Positions 23,991 through 36,401 are shown, counted from the stretch's first letter. The stretch is DNA of 64,000 nucleotides from Euryodendron excelsum (GCA_033060915.1 CM065390.1:23392501-23456500); one strand, 5' to 3'. Notes: generated from the sequence alone by a model not told the origin. Numbers and translations are program-made.

Positions 23991-25545
23991 TCAAACAGGA
24001 TTGCACATACCAAGTTCTCTTCGAATCATGCAAAATCTATCTTCATTCAAAGGTTTGGTAAAATTGTCAGCCAATTGATGATTGGTGCTGACAAATTCTA
24101 GATTGATGTCACCTTTTTGTGTATGGTTTCTAATAAAATGGTGCCTAATCTCAATGTGTTTAGTTCTAGAGTGTTGGATAGGGCTCCTAGTCAGATTTAT
24201 TGCATTGGTGTTGTCACATCTGATAGGGATATGATCAAAGTGAGTTCATAATCTTCAAGTTGTTGTTTAATGCATAGAACCTGAGCACAGCAGCTACCAG
24301 TAGCTATATACTCAGCTTCTGCAATAGAAAGGGCCACTGAATTCTGTTTCTTGCTGGACCATGATACTATCATGTTTTTAAGAAATTGACATGCACCACT
24401 GGTGCTTTTTTGATCAGTTTTACTTCCAGCATAATTTGCCTCAGTGTATCCAACAAGTTGAAATAATGTACCACTTGGGTACCAGATACCAAGATTGCAA
24501 GTCTATTTTAAGTATCTAAAAATTCTTTTTATAGAAGTGAGGTGTAACTCTTTAAGATTAGCTTGAAATCTTGCACACATACACACACTAAACATGATGT
24601 CAGGTCGACTTACAATTAAGTACATCAGAGATCCTATCATGCTTCTAAACAGTTTTGTATCAACATACTTACCTGTATCATCTGCCTCCAATTTGGTTGA
24701 CATGTTCATAGGTGTACTGATCTCTTTTAGATCTTCAAAATTAAATCTTTTGAGCAGATCCTTGATGTACTTTGACTGACTTATGAAGATTCCATCTCTT
24801 GATTGCTTGATTTGCAGCCCAAGGAAGAATGTCAACTCCCCCATCATGCTTATCTCAAATTCCCCCTGCATGCTTTTAGCAAACTCCTTGCACAGATTTT
24901 CATTAGTAGATCCCAAGACAATATCATCTACATATATCTGTATAATAAGTATGTCAGAATTTTTGTTTTTGATAAATAAAGTAATGTCAACTTTGCCTCT
25001 TGTAAAATCATTTTTCAACAGAAAACTGCTTAGTCTTTCATACTAAGCTCTAGGTGCTTGTTTTAGGCCATATAATACCTTGGACAATCTGAAAACATGA
25101 TCAGGAAACTTATCATTTTCAAAACCTGATGGTTGCTTAACATACACCTCTTCACTTATAACACCATTTAAGAATGCACTTTTGACATCCATTTGATAAA
25201 CCTTAAAGTCTTTAAAACATGCAAAAGCAAGTAGCATCCTAATTGCTTCTAATCTAGCAATAGGTGCAAAAGTTTCATCGTAGTCAATACCTTCCTGTTG
25301 ACTATAGCCTTGAGCTACCAACCTTGCTTTGTTTCTGATGATAGTGCCAACTTTATCTACTTTGTTTTTGAAAACCCATTTGGTGCCTACAATTGGATAT
25401 CCTTCAGGTCTAGGCACTAGGTTCCATACTTTGCTTCTTTCGAACTGATTTAATTCTTCTTGCATAGCATTGATCCAACATTCATCTTTCTCTACTTGAA
25501 AGGTTTTTGGCTCCATCTGTGATAAGAAGGCAAAATGTGCACACA
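23991..25545 (-). pseudogene. pol: Sirevirus RT and RNase H
   Basis: Family landmarks run in order: [32 protein letters not shown], the catalytic YVDDIV (about 24935) and LFRSMIGSLMYL. RNase H follows with GYTEANYAGSK, VSWSSKKQNSVALS, AEAEYIA and, in a shifted frame, FTKPL and MIRRELGM before the stop at 23991. Breaks are a stop after RAP (25043), a TAG after RYLK (24503) and a frameshift near 24235. The YVDD box is intact, unlike that of the Tat element. Confidence 0.88.
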
Positions 25546-25569
25546 GATTTCTAATAGAAGATTTGGTCC

Positions 25570-26535
25570 TTACTTCTTTTGATGGATCACCCAGAATTTG
25601 ATCTTGAGGATGATGCTGTACAAATTTTCATTCTTGTGGTAGTCCCTCATTTGTTGAGATATGGTTGGTCTTGGTTCTTTTTCTTCAAATTCAGCTTCTC
25701 TACTTTTTGCTGGTATAAATGCTCCAGGTGTTGGCACTTCTTTTATATTGCAAGCATTTGGATCTGGTTTATCTGCTTCATCATTTCTACTTGTAGGAGA
25801 GTTAGTTTGATCAAATGTAACATGAATGAATTCTTCAACTACCAAAGTTTTTTTGTTAAATACTCTAAAAGCTTTACTATGCATAGAATATCCAAGAAAA
25901 ATCCCTTCATTAGACATAGCATCAAATTTTTCTAGATTATCTTTGTTATTGTTAAGAATAAAGCATTTGCAACCAAAGACATGGAAATAAGAAATATTTG
26001 GTTTTCTCCCTTTCCATAGCTCATAAGGCGTCTTTTTCAGATGTCTTCTAACAAGAATTCTGTTAAGAACATAACAGGCAGTATTCACTGCCTCAGCCCA
26101 GAAATATTTAGGTAGAGCATTCTCACAAAATATAGTTCTTGCCATTTTTTTTAAATTCCTATATTTCTTTTCAACAACACCATTTTGCTGAGGAGTTCTA
26201 AGAGTAGAGAAATTATGCTCAAAGCTATTCTCATCACATAAAATTTCAAATGGGGAGCTATCAAATTCTCCTCCATGGTTTGTTCTAATAGCAGATATGG
26301 CAAAGCCCTTTTCATTTTGAACTCTTTTGCAAAACTTGGCAAACATAGATAAAGTTTCATCTTTGTGGGCAAGAAAGTAAGTCCAAGTATATCTAGAATA
26401 GTCATCCACAATTACTAAAGCATACTGTTTTCCTCCAAGACTAAGAGTTCTGGTAGGTCCAAATAAGTCCATATGAAGTAATTGTAGAGGTCTTGTAGTT
26501 GAAATTTCTATTTTTAATTTAAAAGATTCTCTGAT
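25570..26535 (-). pseudogene. pol: Sirevirus integrase
   Basis: The core starts MDLFGPTRTLSLGGKQYAL with the first catalytic D in IVDDYSRYTW. The second position reads IRTNHGGEF; copia elements normally have SDHGGEF, so the catalytic D has become N. The glutamate in NGVVEKKYRN is kept. The C-terminal part includes YELWKGRKPNISYFHVFGCK and FLGYSMHSKAFRVFN. A TAG separates the GKG/GK region (26536) from the core at a likely CAG. A one-base shift near 25620 moves the frame so that the link to RT is lost. Confidence 0.88.
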
Positions 26536-27102
26536 CTACTTACCCTTTTGACATGCATCACATACTTTATCCTTTTCAAGCTTGATTTTGGGTAGGCTAA
26601 CCACCATGTCATGTCTTGCAGTTTTAGAAATTGTGCTCATACTGGTGTGTCCTAATTTCTTATGCCACAACCAGGCATCAGGCTTATTTACAATAGATAA
26701 ACATATTAAATTAGATGCAGACAGATTATTCAAATAGAAAACATATATGTTACCCTGTCTAATTCCTGTCAAGGCAATATAACCATCAATGATATTCACC
26801 ACAAAGCATTTTGAGGATTCAAAAAGTACCTTGAAGCCTTTGTCATGTAGCTGACTGATGCTTAGTAAGTTATGCTTAAGACCTTTAACTAGAAGCACAT
26901 TCTCAATTATAGTGAAGGATTTCTTACTAATACTGCCAATTCCAATAATTTTACCCTTGCTATTGTCACCAAAGGTAACCATTCCTCCATCTTTAGGTGT
27001 AAGTAAGGAGAAATGACTTTCATCCCCTGACATGTGCCTTGAACAGCTACTGTCCAAATACCATACTTCTTTCTTCACATGGGATCTTAAGCAAACCTGC
27101 AC
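26536..27102 (-). pseudogene. pol: Sirevirus aspartic protease and integrase zinc region
   Basis: WYLDSSCSRHMSGD marks the protease active site. The family motif is DSG, so G-to-S here probably weakens or kills it and is another G-to-A change. The segment continues through LLSISQLHDKGFKV and ends with the integrase zinc region, WLWHKKLGHTSMSTI followed by VCDACQKGK (an H...H...C...C arrangement). The frame differs from gag and from RT. Confidence 0.85.
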
Positions 27103-27289
27103 AGAGCAGATTTTAAGTTCTGATTTTTGGTACCCACTTTATATTGGGTCCAGCAGAGTTAGTGTCAACAATTTCCTTTGGCATCTATTTCATCTTGTTA
27201 TCTTTTGAAGAAGTTTTTTGTAACCAGCACTGACTAGCATAATGACCAAATTTTTGACAGTAAAAACATCTATTATAGGAGGCATTTGG

Positions 27290-28657
27290 TTAAGCAAAGA
27301 AATTTTTGTATGACTTCTTTTTCATAAACAAACTGCAACCAATTCCTCTTTTGTCAAAAGTGCATTTTTTATTTGCTAAAATCGAGTCAAGGTTTTCTCT
27401 CTCTTTGAAAAATTTTTCAAGAGAGTTTTCCAAATCTTTAATCTTTTCTGTGAAAGAATTATTTTCAGAAATCAACATTTCATTTTCTTTAGTCAAAGTA
27501 GAAATCATTTTCTTGAGCAAACAGTTTTTGGCTCCCAATTTTTCTACTTCATCCATTAAATCATGAAAGGCATCTTGGAGTTCATCTAGAGTATAGTCAG
27601 GATTAGATACCTCATTTTCTTCTTCTTGGGCAATCAAACAGAGATTTGCAACTTCTTCAGTGTTAGAATCATCATTTGAGCTATTCTTCACTGCCACTTA
27701 AGGTTGCTGCCATTGTTGCAGCTTTCTTGCTTCTTTTTCTTCTCCTCTTGAATAGCGGACATTCAGACTTGATATGGCCTGGTTTCTTGCATTCGAAGCA
27801 AATTATGGTGGAGTCTCTTTTGCTTGGTTCTCCTTTAGCTTCAAACGTTTTTCCTTTCCTCCATTTCTTTCTTATGAACCTTTGAATTTTTTCGTAATGA
27901 GAACTAAGTCTTCATCCTTTTCTTCATCACTATTTGGTGCATTTGAGGCAGAATTGAAGGCCACTGTTCTCTTCTTTCTCTCCTTATCCTCTAGAGTGTT
28001 TTGTCTTTGAGTTAGCTCATAGGTCATAAGTGACCCCAGCAATTCCTCTAGAGGCAATGTATTCAGATTTTTAGCTTCCTCTATTGCTGTCACTTTGGCT
28101 TCCCAACTCTTGGGTAGAGATCTAAGTATCTTCCTTACCTGTTCACTATTAGAATAAATCTTTTCAAGAGATTTTAACCCATTTATAATATCAGTGAACC
28201 TGGTAAACATTTCAGTAATTGATTCCTTAGGTTTTATCTTAAATATCTCATAGTTATGTACAAGAAGATTTATTTTAGATTCCTTTACTTGATTAGTCCC
28301 TTCATGAGTGACTTCTAGCCTATCCCAAATCTCTTTAGCAGTGTCACAAGTTGAAATTCTATTAAATTCAATGGGATCAAGTGCACAATACAACACATTC
28401 ATAGCTTTTGCATTAGTTTGCATAATTCTAAAGTCATCAGCATCCCATTCATCTTCAGGCTTGACCACTTCACCAGTTTCAATTCTTTTAGTGGGGATCC
28501 TAGGTCCATTCATAATGACTCTCCACAGTTCATAATCCACAGATTGAATGTAAATTTTCATTCTGTTTTTCCAGTAATTATAGTTCATCCCATTAAACAA
28601 GGGAGATCTATTTGTGCTTTGACCTTCTGTTAATGATGTTCCAGCAATATTGGCCAT
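27290..28657 (-). pseudogene. gag: Sirevirus gag
   Basis: ATG at 28657 lies about 40 bp inside the primer-binding site and starts MANIAGTSLTEGQS. The first 260 codons form the capsid-type domain (NYNYWKNRMKIYIQSVDYE, LYCALDPIEFNRI, LRSLPKSWEAKV). A CX2CX4HX4C zinc knuckle (CFECKKPGHIKSEC) lies at about 27757-27802 in another frame. A coiled-coil stretch (27697-27290) continues in the original frame. The region therefore has two compensating frame changes plus a TAA after KFKGS. Confidence 0.88.
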
Positions 28658-28696
28658 GGATCTTACTTAAGGATGTAAAGCCACTATATGTGAGTA

Positions 28697-28714
28697 CCAG
28701 GCTTTGATACCAAT
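28697..28714 (-). other. Sirevirus primer-binding site
   Basis: Directly inside the 5' LTR the minus strand reads TTGGTATCAAAGCC, close to TGGTATCAGAGC, the complement of the initiator methionine tRNA 3' end used by most plant copia elements. Confidence 0.85.
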
Positions 28715-30339
28715 TGTTGGGTCAAGGACAATCCCAAGAGGGGGGGTGAATTGGGATCTTTAAAATTATTGGATTTTTTTGGTTAATTTAAACTCAGTTT
28801 TTGGCAAAAACAACAAACAGGAAATGAGGCTCGTATGAAATTAGATTGCCGTCAATCAAGAATAACATGCACAATCATTCAATAAAAATCATTCACACAC
28901 ATATGAATAGAAAAGAGCAGAGAACAAGAGATTTACAGAGGTTTGGCTTAAACCTTGCCTACGTCCTGTCTTCCTCAATCCTCTTGAGGGGTTCCACTAT
29001 GTAATCTTCTTCTTACACAGCTGCTAGTTTCTTCTAGTGCCTAGCTCACTATTACATCCAAGGATTTACACCAAATCCTTACAGTCGAGAAGCTTTAACC
29101 AAGCTCTCAATCTTGCCAAGTGTTGTTAAGCTACACTTAAGCTTTTAGGGGTTACAACAACCTTTAGAAGGTAATACAGTTATAAGATAATCAATGTCAC
29201 TCTTAGAAGTGAGGATAATGCAAGTTACAGCTCAATAACTCCTCTCGGATGATGACAGTTACGAAGTAATGAGGAAGATTTAGGGTTTTTAGATTTTTGA
29301 ACTTTAAGAAGCTTGTCTCTTTCCTATAAATGAGTTTGAACTCATATATTTATAGTCTCTCACAAGAAATAGCCATTAGAGTCGTTGGGGATGCATTTAA
29401 TGTGTGAACGGCTAAGACAGTTTTGAAAATTCCGACCGTTAGAGCGTATTTTCGAATTTCAATTTCCTGTCGAGATTGTCAGCAATCTTCTACTAGTGCT
29501 GCCAATCGGGTTCTAGGCATTTTTCGATGTAGCATTGTCAGCAATCGTCTTTCTGGTGTCACCAATCTTGACTTGCCACTGTATTGGTTATTGCTCTTCA
29601 ACGATATTGTTTATAAACTTCACCTTGTGCTTCCAACCGTTGTTAGCAATATTCAACTTGTGTTGTCAACTTGTCTCCCTTTTATTTTATCATTTGCCTC
29701 GGATCAAGATTGTCAACAATCTTGGTAGGTGCCAGAAATCTGGTTCTCTACTACAGTTGCTGTTGCTTTCCACATACCTTAATTTATCCCTTTTGACAAT
29801 TAATCTTCGATGGTGTAGACATGTCTTGACTCTACTAAACTCCTTCACAGTTTTGAGAGCTCCTTAGTTATTCCATACCATCTTGTAGCTCTTTACTTTA
29901 TCAAACCTTTTTAAGTTGGCAATCTGGTTCTCTGCTTGTATACTGAAGTACTTTTACTTTGTCTGGTTATCATGTGTTAGCAATTGTCTGTATTGTCATG
30001 AATCTTGACAAACTTCTCACTTAGCCTTCTTTTCAAAATGCCTTTGAGAAAAGATTGTTCAAGCTTGCACAATTCTTTTAGTGGAATCGAGACCTGAGGA
30101 TTGAAGGTCTTCAAACTAAATTTGTTCAATTTCTCATACCCTGCTCATATAACTATTTTGGTGTTGGCACTCTTATAAAGTGCTAGCAAGATCATATGTG
30201 ATAGTTCATGAATATTCCATAAATCTGATCCTTTTTAGCTAAGTTGCATACTTAAATTAAACATGTTAGATCATAATGACTAGGTTTTGTAATCATCAAA
30301 ATCAATTATAAGCAATGGAGATCACCCTTTGGGTCAACA
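28715..30339 (-). repeat. Sirevirus 5' LTR
   Basis: 1625 bp, closely similar to 19769-21475. It lies upstream of gag on the minus strand and ends at the primer-binding site. Confidence 0.92.
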
Positions 30340-30344
30340 GGTGA
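30340..30344. other. Sirevirus target-site duplication, right
   Basis: GGTGA directly follows the LTR end GGGTCAACA and matches 19764-19768. Confidence 0.9.
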
Positions 30345-30683
30345 GAATAAAGAGTGATTGTGTTGGAAACTCTCAAGCAGCTGGGAATTTATTTAAATTG
30401 AGAGTTTGCATATTTGTCCGTAGTAAATATTTAAACAATTTGTGTTTTTTGTTTTAATAGCAACCCAAGAGTAACCCAAAAAAGGATCAAACCTTTATGG
30501 ACACTATAGGGCCATTAAATACAATTTGTGTTTGAGCAATGAAAAACCTATGTTACTTCAAGGCAATTTATGAAGGAGAAAGCATTGAGGCAGCTTCACA
30601 CCAAAAACAAACAAATAACACCTTTTTATTAGGAAAGCCAACGTGGGAATTTGAACAAATGAAGAGTCGTAGCTCCAACAAAC
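30345..30683. other. Unassigned intergenic sequence
   Basis: AT-rich DNA flanking the Sirevirus. I see no ORF, repeat or motif that I can support. Confidence 0.4.
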
Positions 30684-31547
30684 GGGCACAATTTTGCTGC
30701 AGTCATCCATGCTGCAGATAGTCCGATCGATTACATGTTGGTGTGTGAATTCTCCACGTGGCAATAAAACCACCCCTCTAAAGGATTGCATCTCACTGGA
30801 TCATTACTTAGAATACACTTTCCTCTCTCCTCTTTCATGGCTTTAGCGATTTCCTCTCTCCTCTTCAATTCTTCATCATTTTTATCCTTATTATTTCTTC
30901 TATCACTCTTGAGAGTTCAGACATTTCTTCTTTAAACCCCATATATCTATTACGTACTTATATTTTTACACACATATATACAAAAATAAGCATATACATA
31001 TGCACATACACAAAGACATACACTATCTGTGGGTATTCTTAATGCCTCTCTGGCTAGCCGTTCTCAAGTTCCATCCAAACTACCAATCAATCCAATATGT
31101 ACAAAGGTACCACATCAATCAATATTTCAATAAACTTTGCTGATTCAGTAGTACAAACAAGTCAAACTTATCTCTCTTCATCTCTTATTCTCTGTAATAA
31201 TCCCCAATTTAAAAAACACAAACCCTAAATCAATGCCTTCAGAAGAAAACTTTCTATAGAGAGAAAAGGTTAGAATTCAGTTTTGAAGAGAAGAGAAACA
31301 AGTGAGGCCATTAGCTCATAATGACAAATGCATTTTAAAGAAAGAGATGTTATTATATGACTTATAGATACACAGATGAAAAAGAGGAGAGAAATCACTA
31401 AAGCCATTAAAGAGGAGAGAGCAAAGTGTATTTTAAATAATGATTCGGTGAGATGCTGGTCTTACTGCCACATGGCAAATTCACACACCAACACATTATC
31501 GACCAGGCTAACTGCATCATGGACAACTGCAGCAAAATCACACACCA
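30684..31547. mobile_element. Foldback element with about 170-180-bp inverted arms
   Basis: The left arm (30684-30865) and the reverse complement of the right arm (31382-31547) match over nearly their whole length, with a gap of about 20 bp. Shared phrases include TTTTGCTGCAG, TTGGTGTGTGAATT, CTCTCTCCTCTTT and ATGGCTTTAG. About 515 bp of AT-rich spacer lies between. Long imperfect terminal inverted repeats fit a non-autonomous Mutator-like or foldback DNA transposon. Outer ends and duplications are not defined, so the superfamily is uncertain. Confidence 0.75.
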
Positions 31548-31619
31548 AACAAATACCATAAAATGCTTCAGATTGATTAATGAGTAAATGACTAAGACAT
31601 GACTTGCAGACTTAACTCA

Positions 31620-32712
31620 CAGATCGACTAGTGAGGATAATAAGAATGAACAGTGTGATAGTCTGTGTGGTAGTGAAGATGAGCAGCATCAGTGCAATGG
31701 GGGATGCCATTATTTTTCATGGATTACGGAAATAATCATCTTTCAACTCTACCATTTATGACCAGGCCACTGGACCTTCAAAGATGTTTTAAATTTGCGC
31801 CAGTGATACCCAAGCCTGCATGCGGTAATTGTTAACCTCCTTACACAAGTTGGAAAAATAGAAGTCCTAGTAAATAACCTCCTTGCACAGAGATTTAAAA
31901 TTTTCAGCGGCATCTAAGTCTAAGTCGCAGGATATAACAACGTTTTGCTGCTGTTGCAATTCAATATGATCTTGTGGTGAACCAATGAGACTTCCCATAA
32001 GCAAGGCATAGGATGCAATGCGATTTGTTCTGTTAAACCTAAACTGCTCGAAGGCGATGAGATTCCTAAAGATTGTTTATGATATGTGTAATGGTCGGAT
32101 TCTCAATCGTCCCTTCTTGAAACTTATATCTAGTAAATCATCACTGTCACTGCCCACAAATTCAACTCCTTCCTCCACAAGTTTCGTGGCAGCTGACCCT
32201 CTTAATCTCCATATTATATGGTCTTTTGTGCTTTGTTTATGAGTGGTGGGGACATGAGCATTGTGCAAGATATCAAGTAAGTGTTTACAGATAATGGGGT
32301 TGCTGGATTTTCTCTCAACTCCTTGGTTGCTCAAACCTAAAGCAGACTGAAAGAAAGTTAAAGCATACTTGGTGAGTGAGTAGTGTGGCAATGCTGGCTG
32401 ACGTGCAAAACTTCTGACAATGCCAAGCAAAGTTTGCAGAACAAAACAGGGAATTTGGTTCTTAAGTAGCACAAAATCAGGATGGAGAGTTTGGACACCC
32501 TAAGCAGAATTGAATAATGGATCTCTTTCATCTCCAAACTTCTTTTCAGAGTACCTAATAAAAAGTTCAAGTATGAAGCAACCATTAACTAGTAGCATTT
32601 CAACTAGCTCGTGTCGGTTGAAGTTGATGTTTTTCTAATAGTAACCACGAACCTCTTCTTCCAAATCTTTGAGGGCCGAAGCACACTCCTCAAAGTCGTT
32701 GATGGCTCCAAT
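31620..32712 (-). pseudogene. DUF247 family pseudogene, C-terminal two thirds
   Basis: A single minus-strand frame of about 360 codons reads as a plant DUF247 protein. Landmarks: ELVEMLLVNGCFILELF, FVLLKNQIPCFVLQ, LVEEGVEFVG followed by LLDISFKKGRLRIRPL, FRNLIAFEQF, IASYALLMGSLI, FYFSNLCKEVNNY, and a hydrophobic tail (PIALMLLIFTTTQTITLF) matching the usual C-terminal membrane anchor. At least seven stops interrupt it (after RGYY, FNSA, LHIS, EVIY, AQI, VAWS, FRNP) with no frameshift seen; FRNP is normally followed by W, so that TGA fits TGG decay. The N-terminal third is missing upstream of 32712. DUF247 proteins are plant membrane-anchored proteins of mostly unknown role. Confidence 0.88.
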
Positions 32713-32737
32713 TGTTCAATGCATAAGGGACATCATG

Positions 32738-34450
32738 TGTCACACCCTAGTTTTTAAAAAAGACAAGATTTAAGGAATAAAAGTTAGTGTTGAAAAGTTA
32801 AAGTCAAAATTAGAATCTACGTCAAATTTTAGTTAAAATAGGTTTTGAAATTCATTTTAAAGATAGTTTTTATTTTGAAAATTTTCAGAACAAGACTGCG
32901 TAGATCCATTCATATTTTCCACAAATTTGATTTTAATGAAAACTTTTTTTAAAGAAAATAAAGTCTCCAAAACATCCACACTCCAACCATAATCCAAAAG
33001 CCAATCCAAACTATAAGAAGAACTAAGTCATAGTATTCTACCGACATAAAATAAAGCTCTGAATGCAACAAAATAATAATAATACAGTTATGCAATTGAA
33101 ATCCCAACTAAAATGAAGTGAAAATATAGGAGTTTAATACAACAATAAAGAAAAATAACCAAATACCCAAAGATATAACAATATAGGGTCAAAATATAAT
33201 GTAGGACTCCAATGTCCTAATCCAAATCTTAAGTCTGTTGCCCAAGGGACCACCGGAAACTGTTGTAGGGTGACCATTTCCACTGCTCAAGTAGGAGGCT
33301 ATGCTATCAAGCTACTAAAGAAAAGGTGATATGTGCAAGTGTACAGATAAGGATGCAAGAAAATAAAGAAATGAAGTTTTTCTTATCTTAACTCCTAACC
33401 TGATGCCAAATGATATGTTCCAAGCATACACATGAACCAATTAAATGAAAAACAAACACTTGCAACAACAATCCACAAAAAATCCAGTCACCAACAGCAA
33501 CAAGATCAAGTTGACTCTATAAGACCAAAAATGATAGAATAAATACATAAATAAATAAATAAATAAAAATATAAAGACTCACCCAAGTCCAACTTAATGC
33601 AACTACATACATGCAACCGGCATTATTGAGAAGGAGATACAATTGCACCTGCAACCTCTTTTGCTCTTTATGGGATATCACCCAAAGGACACGAGTTTTC
33701 CAGTAATTTCGATCATTATGGGTTGCACCCAAAGGACATGTGAATCCCGCCATATGAGACACTAGGCCTTTATTCTAATGCAAATCTTAGGACCAAGGCT
33801 TCAAGTCTATGCCCGACTATGCCCAACTGTCAATAGACTTTAATCCAAGTCTCAACCAAAATAAATACCACACAGAGGCAAAACCAATAATATCCAAGTC
33901 ACCAATCTATAATATAATATCTCATAATTATTAAAGACATTCAAACATTTTTAATTATCAATTTTATGCCCATTTTGCATTATGATTCAACCTTCAGTCT
34001 CGCTTTTATTTTTCTAGTTAAGGAGGGAATACTTGGGTAAGTAGCGAAGAATTTTGTATATTGCAACTTATTTTACATCGTTTTCTTTATTTGCAGCTAT
34101 GGAGTGCCGCAGATTGGATAACAGGTTCTGTTGCTATTTTAAGTGTTTGCCAATTAACATAGCAATATCAATATATATATATATATATATATAATATGTT
34201 TATGCTATTGAAAACAGAGTTCTATCCAACATTTTCAAAAATGAATATTTTCATATCTTGGTCTTCATTACAGACAACTATCCTGTGCCTTACACAGGTC
34301 CCTTCAGCTAGTATATATATAATTATGTTACTTCTTCTTTGTGCAATCTTCCTCCTCTTCCTGGTTTCATAAATCTTACGTAATTTTAATTTAACTTCCT
34401 TTTTTGCCCAAAAAAAATAAAAAATAAAAATAGCCCATGTGGGCGGACCT
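32738..34450. other. Unassigned region, possible LTR start at 32738
   Basis: Starts TGTCACACCCTAG, a common way for plant LTRs to begin, exactly where DUF247 homology stops. I found no matching CA end with a duplication, so an LTR is only a possibility. The remainder is AT-rich with ATAAATAA repeats near 33540 and no supportable gene. An AT dinucleotide run lies at 34170-34193, and a CCTGTG/CACAGG hairpin near 34273. Confidence 0.35.
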
Positions 34451-34768
34451 AGTGCTGTAAACGAGCCGAGTAGTGAGTTATTCAAACTTTGTTTGATAAC
34501 CTTAACGAGCTTGCAATTGTGTTCAAATTTGGTTTGTTTAACTTTTGAGTCAATTTCAAATGAACTTTAATCAAACCGATTATAAGTCGAGATCGAGCAA
34601 CTTGATTTTTTTACTATATTTTTGTTTATCGAGCTTAGCTCAGAAAATTAACGAGCTTCAAAATGTGTTCTAGTTTGGCTTTTTTACATAACGAGCTGAT
34701 CTTGAACGAGTTTTTAACGAGTCAAACACAAGTCAAGTTCAAGTAGCTTGGCTTATTTTATAGCCCTA
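34451..34768. mobile_element. Short TIR element (MITE-like)
   Basis: About 318 bp with imperfect terminal inverted repeats: GTGCTGTAAACGAGCCGAG at the left and, on the reverse strand of the right end, GGGCTATAAAATAAGCCAAG. The interior repeats AACGAGC and TCGAGC phrases in both orientations. No coding capacity. I could not fix a target-site duplication, so the superfamily is open; ends like these suggest hAT. Confidence 0.55.
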
Positions 34769-36225
34769 TGAGGACTCCATAAACTTTTAAAAAATTTATT
34801 AACTTTTTATTATTAGTATTTGTTAAAAATAATTTGATCAATAATTTGCACTTATTGTCTAAAATATTGGACCCATTGGTCCAACAAGAAAAGAAATAAT
34901 TTATGAGATAAAAATAAAAGACAGTAAAATTTTCCACTCTTTAAAGACATACTGGGGCAATTACTCCATTCGGCTCATAAACAATAATATTTTGGTTGTT
35001 TATTATATTTTTTCAAATCATTGTTTATCCCCACTCGTGACACGCATGATTATATAGTGTATAATATAAATCCATTTCATTTTATTATGATTTTACAAAA
35101 AAAATAAAAAATAAAAAACTTTATGAAAGGACAAATTTCGTATGAAATAACAAATATGCAACTGTTCAAGGTCTAGATATGGAGGGACATTATAATTCAA
35201 ATGTGCAAGTGAAATATATAATGTGATATAATAATTAAAACATATAGAGTGCTATTAAACAATAATAGAGTGCACTAGTATAACATTTACAGGATAAGAT
35301 GTAACTAATAAAATTTTTAAATACAACTACAAAAATGCCTATTTGTTTGTAAATTTAGTTTTGATTTTATCGGTCATAACAATGAAACTTATAAATAATC
35401 CAATACATAATCAAAACAAGATATTAGTAGATCAATGATTGTTTGGTAATTAATATACATGGAAAATAACATATTAAATAGTATTGTTAATGAAGTTGTT
35501 ATGTTATGATTCTAAAATATGAAAGTTCATAGAGAGCAATTGTGAAAAGTACAGATATTTTTATAATTTTTTTGGTCAAACTTAATAGCATGAATAACAC
35601 ATAATTAGCATTTAAAAGTTTTCATAACCCATAAATAAAAATTCTTGAGGATGCCTTTGGCTTTGAGTTTGTGTAGTTTGGATTTTGAAGAAAGACAGAT
35701 AAATTAAAGGTGGGCGATAGAGAGGCAAAGAGGTGGGGAAAGTGAGATTGAGAATTTGTAACAATTAAGGGATTGGAACCAAATAATCCAGAGAGAGATG
35801 GTTGGCTGATAATTAATTGGGAATCAGTGAGAATATTCCTTGATTAATTATACTATTAGTTATGGAGGCGATAATATTGCAAGGATAGGTGGCGATGTAT
35901 CCACACGGCTCGGCCTGTCAACAGGCCAGATTTGATCTGGACTTGATCCGACATATTCTGATCTAATTAGTTAGATTCCGTCTAATAATCTAGTAAGTCC
36001 AGATTTAGCAGATCCGATTTTTCCCGGATTAGATAGTGATAGATATGTTTGATCCAATAAGAGACTCGATCTGATCTGGTTAAATTAATAGAATTGTTTT
36101 AGTTAACCCTAGTTCACACCTCTCCTTCACTCTGCTCTTTTCCTTCTCTCTCATCATTTTCCTCTTTTCCAAAACAATCCCACATCCAAATGCGCAGCCA
36201 CCAAGTTCTTTCGAAACCCTTACGA
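34769..36225. other. Unassigned AT-rich region
   Basis: No gene is supportable. A perfect 7-bp-arm hairpin (GGCCTGT, CA, ACAGGCC) lies at 35912-35927, followed by clustered GATCTG/GATCCG phrases to about 36080, which may be another decayed short element. Confidence 0.4.
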
Positions 36226-36400
36226 TCTAAGAAAATCTATTCAGATCAAGCTCGAGAAAGAGTGGATCTTCTTGAAAGTGAAGCGACTTAAAGCAAATTC
36301 TTTTGAAACACTAGCAATGTGATCAAAACGATTCAGAGAAGGCTCAAGAAGGGTGGATCTTCCTAGAAACGAAGCAATTTAGAGCAAGTTATTTTGAAAC
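36226..36400 (+). repeat. Imperfect direct duplication flanking the Tat element
   Basis: Two diverged copies of about 75 bp, at about 36234-36306 and 36325-36400, share AAG(A/G)GTGGATCTTC, GAAGCGA/GAAGCAA and ATTCTTTTGAAAC-like phrases. They lie just outside the 3' LTR of the Tat element. Confidence 0.5.
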
Positions 36401-36401
36401 C

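Larger units (their letters stand above)
19769..30339 (-). mobile_element. Full-length Ty1/copia Sirevirus
   Basis: Two long LTRs (19769-21475 and 28715-30339) with TG...CA ends flank gag-pol and an extra ORF, all on the minus strand. A perfect GGTGA duplication flanks it at 19764-19768 and 30340-30344. A methionine-tRNA-type primer-binding site, AP-IN-RT-RNase H order, an extra ORF after pol and several GGGGGAG polypurine tracts before the 3' LTR are Sirevirus traits. LTRs are closely similar; the 82-bp length difference is mostly two deletions in the right LTR. Coding regions are broken by stops and frameshifts, so the copy is non-autonomous now. Confidence 0.93.

Noticed and set aside
32738..33800. 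Complete solo LTR starting TGTCACACCC
   Set aside because: No CA end with a matching TCATG duplication could be found, so only a possible start is noted.
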